Assembly: GCA_024693045.1 (NCBI GenBank)
Contig: JAILLQ010000045.1
Coordinates: 62,001-126,000 of the forward strand
Direction: 5' to 3'
Source: Treponema sp.
GTDB lineage: Bacteria; Spirochaetota; Spirochaetia; Treponematales; Treponemataceae
DNA length: 64,000 nt
Each line of letters begins with the position of its first letter. Positions within the stretch are counted from its first letter, which is position 1. Below, one piece after another: positions 8,321 to 16,843 of the stretch. The position numbers and the translations under genes were made by a program. The notes under the pieces were generated by a model. That model had not been told where the DNA came from. It worked only from the letters and a program-made list of their open reading frames with translations, and ran no database searches.

Positions 8321-9651
8321 TATGCCTTCCTAAATGTTTCCAAAGGACGTTCTAAGCCTGCTTTTATAGCTGGTATAACAGAAACAAGCAGAGATAAGAT
8401 TAGAACAGCAGAAGCAATCAAAAATAGTTCTGAATAAGGAACATTAATTGGTATCTCTGTAAGATAGTAATCAGGATTCAAAAGATGAATATCCTGAAAA
8501 GCCGACAATTGACTTCCAGACAAGATATAAAAAAACTTAGCTGAAAAATTTACAAGGTGTTCAAGAGCAGAAATTATCTGATTTGAATTAACTGCGCACA
8601 AAAGTCCAAGCGGCAGACCAATTAAAGAACCTGCAAAGCCGCAAGAAAGTCCAGCTATCAAAAAAGATATGGTGATACCACTTGAAGAAGCTCCTATACT
8701 TTTTAAAATTGCAATTTCTTTTCTTCTTTCCATTACAAGCATAACTAAAGCAGAAGAAATATTCACAGAAGCAACTAAAACAATGAGCAACATAATAAAA
8801 GTAAGCATTACCTTCGTTGAAGAAAAGTTTTCAAGTCGACTTCGATTTAAGGTCTGCCAGAGAGAAATTCTTGCAATTCCAAGAGATTTTTTTTCACACT
8901 CTTCCTTGATTTGAGCAAGATTAGCTTTTATTCCACCCTTAACATCAAGCATAACCGAATAAGCAGAAGAAGATTTTGGCAGAATTGAAAAAGCTTTTTC
9001 AATCGGAATAAAAATCCACATGGAATCCAGTTCCTGATAACCGGAAGAAACAACTGCTGCAACAGTAAATGTTTTCATTAAAGGAGAAATACTTCCGTTT
9101 GGTAAAGTACGTGTAAAAATCAGCCTTATTTTGTCGCCTGGATTTAAATCCAACAAATCAGCGATTTTTTCACCGATAATTGCCGATTTAGAATCATTTT
9201 TAAAAGCCGTAAGAGAACCTTTTTTTACTTTTAAGAGAGAAGCAAAATCACCGTTTCTTTCAAAAATATCACTTTCAACAGCCCGAACCAGAGTTCCAAC
9301 TCTACTGGATGAGCCGCTAGCAAGAGCCATACACTCAATTTGCAAAAAAGCATCCTGAACGCCGTCAACTTCCTTCAAGAGTTTAGAATAATCATACAAA
9401 GCCTGATAAGAAGAAGCTGCTTTTGCAGAAGAACGCAATTGTGCTTTCAATTCACCAGAAGAAAGACCTATCAGGCGTTCTGTCATTCCATCGATCATGC
9501 CTTCAGAAAAGGACATTACAAGAACTAGAGGTACAAGACTGATTCCAATACATAAAATCGCACCAAAAATACTTCTTCTGGCAGAAGATTTTTTTGCACT
9601 TCGCGGAAAAATCAGACGAAAAGCGAATAAAACAGAAGATTTAAAAGTCAT
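8320..9651 (-). CDS. lolE: Lipoprotein-releasing ABC transporter permease LolE-like
   Basis: This is an inner-membrane permease of the LolC/LolE (FtsX-MacB) family, which releases outer-membrane-destined lipoproteins in an ATP-driven way. It has an N-terminal transmembrane segment (FGAILCIGISLVPLVLVMSF), a periplasmic domain of about 200 residues, and three C-terminal transmembrane segments; MERRKEIAILKSIGAS is the coupling-helix signature. It lies directly downstream of lolD with stop and start overlapping, and lolC precedes lolD, so the cluster encodes a complete LolCDE. Naming this copy E rather than C is by position only. Confidence 0.85.
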   Translation of the reverse strand: MTFKSSVLFAFRLIFPRSAKKSSARRSIFGAILCIGISLVPLVLVMSFSEGMIDGMTERLIGLSSGELKAQLRSSAKAASSYQALYDYSKLLKEVDGVQDAFLQIECMALASGSSSRVGTLVRAVESDIFERNGDFASLLKVKKGSLTAFKNDSKSAIIGEKIADLLDLNPGDKIRLIFTRTLPNGSISPLMKTFTVAAVVSSGYQELDSMWIFIPIEKAFSILPKSSSAYSVMLDVKGGIKANLAQIKEECEKKSLGIARISLWQTLNRSRLENFSSTKVMLTFIMLLIVLVASVNISSALVMLVMERRKEIAILKSIGASSSGITISFLIAGLSCGFAGSLIGLPLGLLCAVNSNQIISALEHLVNFSAKFFYILSGSQLSAFQDIHLLNPDYYLTEIPINVPYSELFLIASAVLILSLLVSVIPAIKAGLERPLETFRKA

Positions 9652-10334
9652 CAGTCACCAACCTTTTCAATCTGACCATTTTTTATTGTATAGCGTACAG
9701 AACCTTTTTCTGCCAGTTTTATATCATGGGTTACAAGAATCAGAGTTTTTTTGTATTTGTCAGCCATAGAAAAAAGCAAATTGCTAATCAGAACTGAATT
9801 AGCAGGGTCCAAATTACCAGTTGGCTCATCTGCAAGAATTAGAGAAGGGTCATTAATCAAGGCTCGGGCAACGGCAACCCTTTGTCTTTCTCCTCCAGAA
9901 AGTTCACTTGGCAGGTGATTCATTCGCTCAGAAAGACCTACATCAGAAAGCAGAGCCTTAGCTCTTTCAATAGATACTTTTTTTGATTTACCTGCCATGT
10001 AGCTTGCCATGTAAACATTTTCTAAGGCGGTAAAGTCTTTTAAAAGATAATGGAATTGAAAAACAAGTCCCAGAAAATTTGAGCGGTAATCAGCCATTTC
10101 GTTTTCAGAAAGAGAAGTTACATTCCATGGGCCGCAAATTACACTGCCTTTTGTTGCAGTGTCTATACTTCCTATAATGTTTAGAAGAGTACTTTTTCCA
10201 CTACCACTCTGGCCTATTATGACGGTTTTGCTTCCTTCTTCTACAGAAAAATCTAGATTTTTAAGGATAGTTAAAGATTCACTACCTGTTGAATATGTTT
10301 TTTCTAAGCCTGTAATTTTTACTATATCACTCAT
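9651..10334 (-). CDS. lolD: Lipoprotein-releasing ABC transporter ATPase LolD
   Basis: This ABC ATPase energises the flanking LolC/LolE permeases. Walker A is GQSGSGKST, the Q-loop follows in LGLVFQFHYLL, the signature is LSGGERQR, and Walker B is SLILADEPTGNLD followed by the switch His in LVTHD. The preferred start is the ATG at 10334, giving 227 residues (MSDIVKITGLEK), because GGAGG sits 9 nt upstream. An in-frame codon at 10352 lies deeper inside lolC. The start overlaps the end of lolC. Confidence 0.94.
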   Translation of the reverse strand: MSDIVKITGLEKTYSTGSESLTILKNLDFSVEEGSKTVIIGQSGSGKSTLLNIIGSIDTATKGSVICGPWNVTSLSENEMADYRSNFLGLVFQFHYLLKDFTALENVYMASYMAGKSKKVSIERAKALLSDVGLSERMNHLPSELSGGERQRVAVARALINDPSLILADEPTGNLDPANSVLISNLLFSMADKYKKTLILVTHDIKLAEKGSVRYTIKNGQIEKVGD

Positions 10335-11634
10335 CGTGCAAAACCTCCGCAACGCTCATGTTTAAAATATTATTGCTGGCTTTCCAGCTTGCCCATAAAG
10401 GAGCCGCAATTCCAAATAGGACGATTATGAACACTTCCCTATAAAGAATTCTTGCAGGAATCCGGGCATATGTTTCATAAATTGTATTTTGAAAGAGATA
10501 ATTTACATTATCTGGATTTAACAGCATCACAAAAAAATACTGAATAAAATAAAGAATATTCGAAGAAGCTAAGAAAATTTTTCCGATATTTACGCTTATA
10601 AGAATACCAAGAATAGCCCCGAAAAGAGAGCCCAAAAGACCGCTTGTAAAGCCTCTCATAATAAAAATCATCTTGATTTCACTTTTTTTAGCGCCAAGAG
10701 CAGAAAGAATAGAAATTTCCTGACTTCGCTCAAAAACAAGACGCCTCATTCCATTGTAAATATTTATCCCAACTACAAGAAAAATAATACAAACCAAAAG
10801 CATAAGTATATTTTTTTCTATTCTAAGAGTTCCAAAAAATGAACGATTAAATTCTCTCCAGGAAAGAATACTAACATCTGGGAATTTTTCTTTTACGGCC
10901 ACTACTACAGGTAAATCGTTTTCATAATCGACTAACTTAATTCCGTAAACAGGCCGAGCTTCTGAGCCAAAATATTTTTGTCCGTCACTTAAACTAATAA
11001 AAGCATAACCAGAATTGATATCTTCATAAGATGAACGGAAAATTCCAGTAACGGTAAACTGTCTGTCCTGAGAAATAAGGGAAACATCTTTTCCGCCACT
11101 TAAGGCCAGCAGATTCACTTTATCACCAACAATGCAGTCAAGTTGAGAAGCAAGTTTACTGCCGAGAATTATAGCATTTTCTTCTGTCAGATTAAATTTT
11201 CCATAAACGATTTTTGCTTCGTTTTTAAACAGTTCATCCTTTTCCATTAAATCTGGACTAAGGGCCCTTATAATTGCAGAAGCCTGTCTACCTCTTCTAC
11301 CAACCATCAAAGATTGAGAATCATAAAAAGGAGAAATAACCTTTATTTTTGGATTTTCATTACAATAATCAATAAAATCTGTAAATTTTTCTTCCGGAAT
11401 ATCACTTGCCCTTAAATGCCATGAAGAAATCTCCATGATAGGTTTTATTGAAGTCTGCTGAAATCCGTTCATTACACTCAACACCGCAATTAATGTCATA
11501 ACTCCAAAACAGATTCCTAATGTAGCAAGAAAACTTGTCACCGCAGAACGGCCCTTTCTGTCTATTCTTGCAAAACGGTTGGAAACTTCAAAAATCCACT
11601 TCGCAGAAGAAAGAATCGATTTTTTATTACTCAT
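10327..11634 (-). CDS. lolC: Lipoprotein-releasing ABC transporter permease LolC-like
   Basis: A LolC/LolE-family permease of 435 residues: first transmembrane segment near residues 30-52 (LATLGICFGVMTLIAVLSVM followed by NGFQ), a large periplasmic domain, and three C-terminal membrane segments with FERSQEISILSALGAKKSEI as the coupling-helix motif. The NGFQ after TM1 is typical of the family. It is the first gene of the lolCDE unit and its start overlaps the upstream secreted-protein gene by 8 bp. Treponemes are lipoprotein-rich, so this transporter is expected to matter for the envelope. Confidence 0.86.
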   Translation of the reverse strand: MSNKKSILSSAKWIFEVSNRFARIDRKGRSAVTSFLATLGICFGVMTLIAVLSVMNGFQQTSIKPIMEISSWHLRASDIPEEKFTDFIDYCNENPKIKVISPFYDSQSLMVGRRGRQASAIIRALSPDLMEKDELFKNEAKIVYGKFNLTEENAIILGSKLASQLDCIVGDKVNLLALSGGKDVSLISQDRQFTVTGIFRSSYEDINSGYAFISLSDGQKYFGSEARPVYGIKLVDYENDLPVVVAVKEKFPDVSILSWREFNRSFFGTLRIEKNILMLLVCIIFLVVGINIYNGMRRLVFERSQEISILSALGAKKSEIKMIFIMRGFTSGLLGSLFGAILGILISVNIGKIFLASSNILYFIQYFFVMLLNPDNVNYLFQNTIYETYARIPARILYREVFIIVLFGIAAPLWASWKASNNILNMSVAEVLHDE

Positions 11635-12844
11635 AGAACTTAGTCCTTTTTACTTTACCATTCAGATAAAAAATATCCTTGGTTCTGGTAGCATTTTTAT
11701 AATATGATTCAACCACAAAACCTGCATCAAAATAGGTTGTAGTAATGTAATCTTCACTGGATGAATACTCAGTTTTGAGCCTTAACTCTCCGTTTTCATA
11801 ATAATAATAATCTGGAGACTTATCATCAGTTTTGTATTCATAAACTTCTTTTTTTGAATCAGTAGAACTCAATGAATGAGCTTTATTATTTTTATAAGTA
11901 TATAGCTGATAAAACTTTTCAAGCACCTTTCCTTCCTGATTATAGCGCCAGGAAGTATAACTTTCTTTGTATTTTTTTTCATCTTCAATAGAGAAAATAG
12001 TCATTTTAGAAACTCTTCCCCTTTCATCATACTCATATAGGGTGCTGTTTTTTTCATTGTGAATCACACTTTTATAGGGTATTGATGAGTCAGCTAGATA
12101 CTCGTAATCCTGATAATATTTTATTGCAGAAGTATCAATATTTTTTTTGTAATCCCAGACTTCTTTCTTTTCTATCCTCATTTTCGCGTCAAAAAAGAAA
12201 CGGTACAAATTCTTATCATCTCCTCTAACAAGTATGCGAGAATCTGGAAGTTCCTGAACACTAAGAAATTCATCTGAAAAAGAATAAAAAACTAGTGCGC
12301 CATCCTTATTTTTTACATGACGGTCAAAGAGGACAGATTCTTCTTCAGGTACTAGAGGAGGAATATAATTATCGCTTTCAAGAACATACGAAGAATCCTC
12401 TTCAATATTGCCGTCTTCTGTAGAATTTTCATCTTGAATTGTAGAAATTTCTTTCTGCACACGCTTCAATTCGCCTGGCTGACTTATTATAAAATCAGAG
12501 GGAGACGCTGTAAGTAAATCAGAAAGCCAAAGCAACTTATCCTCATAAGGCTCATTTGGAAAAGTAGTTGCTATAAGCCCGATATAATCTGGAAAAAGAT
12601 AATCGGCAAGAATAATAGCTCCATGTTCTAAAGTCCAGAAAGTTTGTAAATGAAGAGATCTGAGTTTTTTAGATGAATAAAAACTTGTAATATTCTTTTC
12701 TGCAATATAGTCAGAAGTAAGATTTTCTGAGGCTTCATAGCGAATCATTTCATAAAAATATTCGCAAACAGGATCTTTTGCCCATAAAGGAAAGAATGAG
12801 AATGTCATAATGAGAATTGCAAAAAAGACAGAAGTTTTTTTCAA
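11627..12844 (-). CDS. Secreted protein with YwqK/MORN-like C-terminal repeats
   Basis: Function not recognised. The N-terminus is a signal peptide (MKKTSVFFAILIMTFSFFPL, cleavage after WA). Residues 20-150 are acidic and featureless to me. From about residue 250 short aromatic repeat units recur (YEYDERGRVSKM, WRYNQEGKVLEKFYQ, YYYENGELRLKTEY, YFDAGFVVESYY, FYLNGKVKRTKFYE). They resemble the YwqK/MORN-type or RHS-like beta-hairpin repeats often found in secreted bacterial proteins. It sits between ftsY (1-nt gap) and lolC (8-bp overlap), so it is expressed with lipoprotein-export and secretion genes. An envelope role is a guess. Confidence 0.6.
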   Translation of the reverse strand: MKKTSVFFAILIMTFSFFPLWAKDPVCEYFYEMIRYEASENLTSDYIAEKNITSFYSSKKLRSLHLQTFWTLEHGAIILADYLFPDYIGLIATTFPNEPYEDKLLWLSDLLTASPSDFIISQPGELKRVQKEISTIQDENSTEDGNIEEDSSYVLESDNYIPPLVPEEESVLFDRHVKNKDGALVFYSFSDEFLSVQELPDSRILVRGDDKNLYRFFFDAKMRIEKKEVWDYKKNIDTSAIKYYQDYEYLADSSIPYKSVIHNEKNSTLYEYDERGRVSKMTIFSIEDEKKYKESYTSWRYNQEGKVLEKFYQLYTYKNNKAHSLSSTDSKKEVYEYKTDDKSPDYYYYENGELRLKTEYSSSEDYITTTYFDAGFVVESYYKNATRTKDIFYLNGKVKRTKFYE

Positions 12845-12845
12845 T

Positions 12846-13718
12846 TTACAAACCTATAAAAGCAGAAATATATTCTTCCGCATTAAATGGTCGAATATTT
12901 TCGTATTTTTCACCATCACATACAAAGGCGAATGGAAGGTCTAATTCCTTACCGACAGAAATAGCCACACCGCCTTTTGCAGTAGAATCGTATTTTGTAA
13001 GTATAACGGCATCAAGTCCAACAGCTTCATTAAAGGCTTCTGCCTGACGAAGAGCATTCTGACCTGTTGTTGCGTCCAAAACCAATATTTTTTTATAACA
13101 GGAAGGGCTTGCTTTTTCCATGCAAATTTTATTTATTTTCTGAAGTTCTCGTACAAGATTTTCTTTGTTATGAAGACGACCTGCAGTATCAGCCAGAACA
13201 AGACCAGGACCTTTTGCACTACAAGCATCAGCTGCATCGTAAACAACAGCAGCAGGATCACTACCATGCTGATGGCTAACAACTCGAAGTCCGGTTCTTT
13301 CTCCGTGCATATTCAACTGTTCAATTGCTGCGGCCCTAAAAGTATCTGCACTTGCTAAAACCAGGTTATCAAGGCCTTTTCTTTTAAAATAGTAACCAAG
13401 CTTAGCTACGCTGGTTGTTTTTCCTACTCCATTTACACCGAGGATCATCCAAATATTTGTTCCGTCTTTTTCAGGCTGTAAATCAATCTGGTGAACATAT
13501 TTCATAAGAATGATTTTCAGGGCATTTTCTATATCTTTCTGTTCAGACAGATGTTCTTTTTTACATTCGGCTTCAAGGAGTTCTACAATTTCAAAAGCAT
13601 TTTTTGCTCCCACATCTCCTTCAATCAAATTATCTGTCAAATCTTCAAAAAAATCAGAATCAATACTGGATCTTTTAAATAGATTTTTTATTTTTTCTGC
13701 GAATGATACTTTTGCCAT
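12846..13718 (-). CDS. ftsY: Signal recognition particle receptor FtsY
   Basis: FtsY is the SRP-receptor GTPase that docks ribosome-SRP complexes at the membrane. The NG domain is complete: four-helix N domain (about 1-85), G1 GVNGVGKTT (94-102), G2-region DTFRAAAIEQL, G3 DTAGR, G4 TKYD and the closing GEKYENIRPF. At 290 residues it lacks the long acidic A domain of E. coli FtsY, which is normal for many bacteria. It overlaps the stop of the upstream PEGA-protein gene by one base. The SD is weak (AAAAGT), consistent with coupling. Confidence 0.95.
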   Translation of the reverse strand: MAKVSFAEKIKNLFKRSSIDSDFFEDLTDNLIEGDVGAKNAFEIVELLEAECKKEHLSEQKDIENALKIILMKYVHQIDLQPEKDGTNIWMILGVNGVGKTTSVAKLGYYFKRKGLDNLVLASADTFRAAAIEQLNMHGERTGLRVVSHQHGSDPAAVVYDAADACSAKGPGLVLADTAGRLHNKENLVRELQKINKICMEKASPSCYKKILVLDATTGQNALRQAEAFNEAVGLDAVILTKYDSTAKGGVAISVGKELDLPFAFVCDGEKYENIRPFNAEEYISAFIGL

Positions 13719-15568
13719 TACTTTTCAACCTCGTTATTTTTTTCTATATCTTTATTTTTATTATTTATGTCCTCTTCATTTTCATCAGGAGTCATTTTAT
13801 TTGAATCAGATTCGTCTTCAGGGCTTTTCTGAGAATCTTTTAAAGCTGTCTTTGCTTCCTCTTTCGCCTTTTTCTTACTTTTCTTAATTTTTACCTTTTC
13901 AGTCCAAACAGCTTCTTTATCTTTTACCTTCTCTACTTCTTTTTCAGAGATTACACGAGCCTTTGCAGGAAGAACTGTATTTGCAGACTGCAGATAACGA
14001 ATCAATTCGTAAACCCACCATGCCCCAATACCAATACTAATGCCTGTGCATATATTTGAAGCATTCTGCCAGTTAATAGCCTCTTCTCTTGACACTCCGT
14101 AATCGTAATTATAACCACGGGAAGCAGCATAAGAATTACCATAACAGTAAAATGTAGGCATAAGAGAAACAATCAGGGCACTGTAACTTATGTACATAAG
14201 TTTTCGTCTCTTTTCAATGTAATCACTTCGATTAAAGGTCTTTACCCTTACAAGGATATTATTGTCTTCTGTCATTAATTTTTCAGGAACATAAAAATCA
14301 GCAGTCTCACCATTTTCGTCGATGAAATGCCCTAATATGGAATGGCCGTCTATAACAATCTTACTTGAAATAATGTCATCTGTAAGGGAACCGGCAAGTT
14401 TTCCGTTTGCAAAAACATCTCCCGTATAGTGTTTTCTAAAATAAAGATTTGCGCTTCCGTTATCGGATTTTACCATATCAGCTCTTACATGAAATTTACG
14501 GTTTCCGTTAAAAGCAAAACTTGTTGCAATAGAATTATATCCAGGAGAAGAAAACATTATTCTGTGAACACCGCTCTGCATTCTGAATAAGCCTTCCACA
14601 TTTTTATAAACAACATCATCGACTGTAATCTGAAGATTTTTTTTTGCTTCCGCCGGTTCAATCTCAAATTCCAATTCAACAGGCATACTGTCAGCTATCT
14701 TAGGTGTAAGAGCACGGGCAAGACTGACAGCAATGGATTTCAAATCATCTTTATCACCAACTTCCATAGCGGAAGCAATAATGTTTGCTCCTGGAAAAGA
14801 ATAAATATCAACGGCCACAGAAATATAAGAACCATAGACACTTATCTTACCTGTCAAAAGTCCAGAAATCTTTGCATCCACGCAGGCTTTTTCAAAATTG
14901 TAGGAAGAATAATCTATAGAAGAAAGATTTTTTCCAGCTTCAAAAAGAGCAGTAACATCATTTTTATAAAATGTTACATCCTTCAAGTTTTTTTCTTCAC
15001 TCTCTTTATCAAAGATAAAATCCCTGAAAAAGTTTTTTTGAATTTTTTCTTCTTCTACAATTTCACCTCTTTCAAATCTTATTTGTTTCTTTTCGTCTTC
15101 ATCTATTTGCAAAACATACTTTTTTCTTACTTCTCGAGTTTTTTCGAGATTTTCCTCAACTTTTTTCTGCAGTTCTGCAATTTTTTTATCCTGGGCCTTT
15201 AGTTTATATTTTAACTTAGCGGCAGAATAATTATTTAAAAAAACAGAATCCCTTTCTTTTATTTCTTTAGAAAGTTGTAAAAAAAGTGAAAGTCTGGCGG
15301 TTTTTAATGCATAAAGTTCAGAATCCTGGCGTTCCAAAGCTCTTGGAAAACGGACAAGATTTTCTGCAATCTGTTCCAGAACAAGACTAGGTAAAGAAGT
15401 TGCCGTCGCCTGAATTGCAGAATCGGGATTTTTTTGCAAAAAAGTAAATTTCTCCGCCGCAAGGACCCAAGTATCTTTTTCTTCAGGAAATAAGAATGAT
15501 CCTAAAAATGCTAAAAGCAGAGAAATTATAATTTTTCGGCAAAAACTAAATTTCTTCGTCGTCGTCAC
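13718..15568 (-). CDS. Envelope protein with signal/anchor, coiled coil, PEGA-like domain and charged tail
   Basis: I do not recognise a named family for the whole protein. The likely start is GTG at 15568, 23 bp inside prfB, because no ATG precedes the hydrophobic signal (KIIISLLLAFLGSFLFPEE). Regions in order: helical segment with a Lys/Glu coiled coil (about 100-200); a beta domain containing a PEGA-like motif (GVHRIMFSSPGYNS) around 290-370; two hydrophobic segments (LMYISYSALIVSLMPTF and ICTGISIGIGAWWVYELI) near 458-526; and a very charged Lys/Glu/Asp tail (540-616). It is probably an inner-membrane or periplasmic structural protein. It sits between prfB and ftsY in a tight run. Confidence 0.6.
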   Translation of the reverse strand: MTTTKKFSFCRKIIISLLLAFLGSFLFPEEKDTWVLAAEKFTFLQKNPDSAIQATATSLPSLVLEQIAENLVRFPRALERQDSELYALKTARLSLFLQLSKEIKERDSVFLNNYSAAKLKYKLKAQDKKIAELQKKVEENLEKTREVRKKYVLQIDEDEKKQIRFERGEIVEEEKIQKNFFRDFIFDKESEEKNLKDVTFYKNDVTALFEAGKNLSSIDYSSYNFEKACVDAKISGLLTGKISVYGSYISVAVDIYSFPGANIIASAMEVGDKDDLKSIAVSLARALTPKIADSMPVELEFEIEPAEAKKNLQITVDDVVYKNVEGLFRMQSGVHRIMFSSPGYNSIATSFAFNGNRKFHVRADMVKSDNGSANLYFRKHYTGDVFANGKLAGSLTDDIISSKIVIDGHSILGHFIDENGETADFYVPEKLMTEDNNILVRVKTFNRSDYIEKRRKLMYISYSALIVSLMPTFYCYGNSYAASRGYNYDYGVSREEAINWQNASNICTGISIGIGAWWVYELIRYLQSANTVLPAKARVISEKEVEKVKDKEAVWTEKVKIKKSKKKAKEEAKTALKDSQKSPEDESDSNKMTPDENEEDINNKNKDIEKNNEVEK

Positions 15569-16679
15569 CAGAATCCATTGGAAGTCCCTTCCACTGTGCC
15601 AAAAGGAAGGAATCCATAAACTGATCTATATCGCCGTCCATTACAGCCTGAATATTACCGCTTTCACACTTTGTACGGTGATCTTTTACCATCGTGTAAG
15701 GCTGAAAAACATATGACCGAATCTGGTTTCCCCATGAAATGTCTTTTTTTTCAGCACCAAACTTTGCGTTTTCCTTTTCTTTCTGTTCCCTGTAATACTC
15801 ATAAAGACGAGCACGAAGCATACTCATACAAGCCTGACGGTTAAAAATCTGGCTTCGTTCACTCTGGCAGGCAACAACAATACCAGTTGGTAAATGAGTA
15901 AAGCGAACAGCAGAATCAGTTTTATTAACATGCTGACCACCTTTTCCGCCTGCACGATAGGTATCAACCCGTAAGTCTTCAGGTCGAATATCAACTTCAA
16001 TGGAATCATCCAAAACAGGAAAAACATAAACACTTGCAAAAGAAGTATGACGGCGGGCATTTGCATCAAAAGGAGAAATGCGCACAAGGCGATGAATACC
16101 GGCTTCACCTTTTAAGTGACCGTAAACATAATCACCGTCAATCTGGATTGTAATAGATTTTATCCCGCCTTCTGCTTCAAGAACATCGACAACTTCCATT
16201 TTATATTCATGGCGTTCAGCCCAACGGCTATACATACGACTAAGCATTCTAGCCCAGTCTTCGGCTTCTGTACCGCCAGCTCCAGAATGGATTGTAAGAA
16301 AAGCAGAAGAATCATCAACTTCGCCAGAGAGAAGATTTAAAATGTTAAGCTCTTCAAACTTTTTTCTACCAGCATCAAGCATATTCTTCACTTCTTCTTC
16401 GTCGGCAGGATCCCCGCTTTCAGAAGCAAGTTCGTACATAGCTTCCATGTCATTATACTCATTAAGGAGTTTCTTCCATGGTTCAACCCTGTTCTTTAAC
16501 TTTCTAACCTGAGCCATAAGTTTTTCGGCTTTTTCATGATCATCCCAAAAACCAGGAGCTTCTGTAAGGGACATTTTTTCATCGATTTTTTTCTGTATTG
16601 AATCAGGATCCAGTCGGTTCCAGACATTTGTTATGTCTTCTTTTAACTGAGACATTGGCATCTTCAGTTCTTCAAGCAT
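15546..16679 (-). CDS. prfB: Peptide chain release factor 2
   Basis: RF2 recognises UGA and UAA stop codons and triggers peptide release. The codon-recognition tripeptide SPF is at 202-204 and the catalytic GGQ at 247-249 (GGKGGQHVNKTDSAVR). The reading frame is continuous: at the site where many bacteria have an in-frame UGA and a programmed +1 frameshift (about codon 23-26), this gene reads CTG GAT with no stop, so autoregulatory frameshifting is absent. The start at 16679 has AGAGGA 6 nt upstream. It is the first gene of the long minus-strand run and has a good sigma-70 promoter (TTGACA-17-TATTCT). Confidence 0.96.
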   Translation of the reverse strand: MLEELKMPMSQLKEDITNVWNRLDPDSIQKKIDEKMSLTEAPGFWDDHEKAEKLMAQVRKLKNRVEPWKKLLNEYNDMEAMYELASESGDPADEEEVKNMLDAGRKKFEELNILNLLSGEVDDSSAFLTIHSGAGGTEAEDWARMLSRMYSRWAERHEYKMEVVDVLEAEGGIKSITIQIDGDYVYGHLKGEAGIHRLVRISPFDANARRHTSFASVYVFPVLDDSIEVDIRPEDLRVDTYRAGGKGGQHVNKTDSAVRFTHLPTGIVVACQSERSQIFNRQACMSMLRARLYEYYREQKEKENAKFGAEKKDISWGNQIRSYVFQPYTMVKDHRTKCESGNIQAVMDGDIDQFMDSFLLAQWKGLPMDSGDDDEEI

Positions 16680-16716
16680 GATTTTCCTCTATTTTTATTT
16701 TAACTATAACCTGTTA

Positions 16717-16745
16717 AGAATAAATTAAACATAATAGATTGTCAA
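16717..16745 (-). promoter_or_regulatory. Predicted sigma-70 promoter of the prfB operon
   Basis: On the minus strand TTGACA (16745-16740) is followed by a 17-bp spacer and TATTCT (16722-16717). The -35 is a perfect consensus. The start point would fall about 30 nt upstream of prfB. It is divergent from the promoter of the uridine-kinase-like gene. Confidence 0.65.
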
Positions 16746-16781
16746 ATGAGCCGCTTTATATAAGAAGTTAAGCAATTTTTT

Positions 16782-16809
16782 TTGACTTATAATAAATGTG
16801 ATGTAAAAT
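16782..16809 (+). promoter_or_regulatory. Predicted sigma-70 promoter of the uridine-kinase-like gene
   Basis: TTGACT (16782-16787), a 16-bp spacer and TAAAAT (16804-16809). The start codon at 16844 follows with a strong TAGGAGGCG ribosome site. An alternative -10 (TATAAT, 16788-16793) lacks a good -35. Confidence 0.6.
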
Positions 16810-16843
16810 AAGCACATGAAATTGCTAACCTAGGAGGCGCTTT

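Noticed and set aside
11800..11830. AAT/ATA triplet run in the YwqK-like gene as a phase-variable repeat
   Set aside because: Only a few triplets, in frame and encoding the Tyr run; a change in number would not shift the reading frame.
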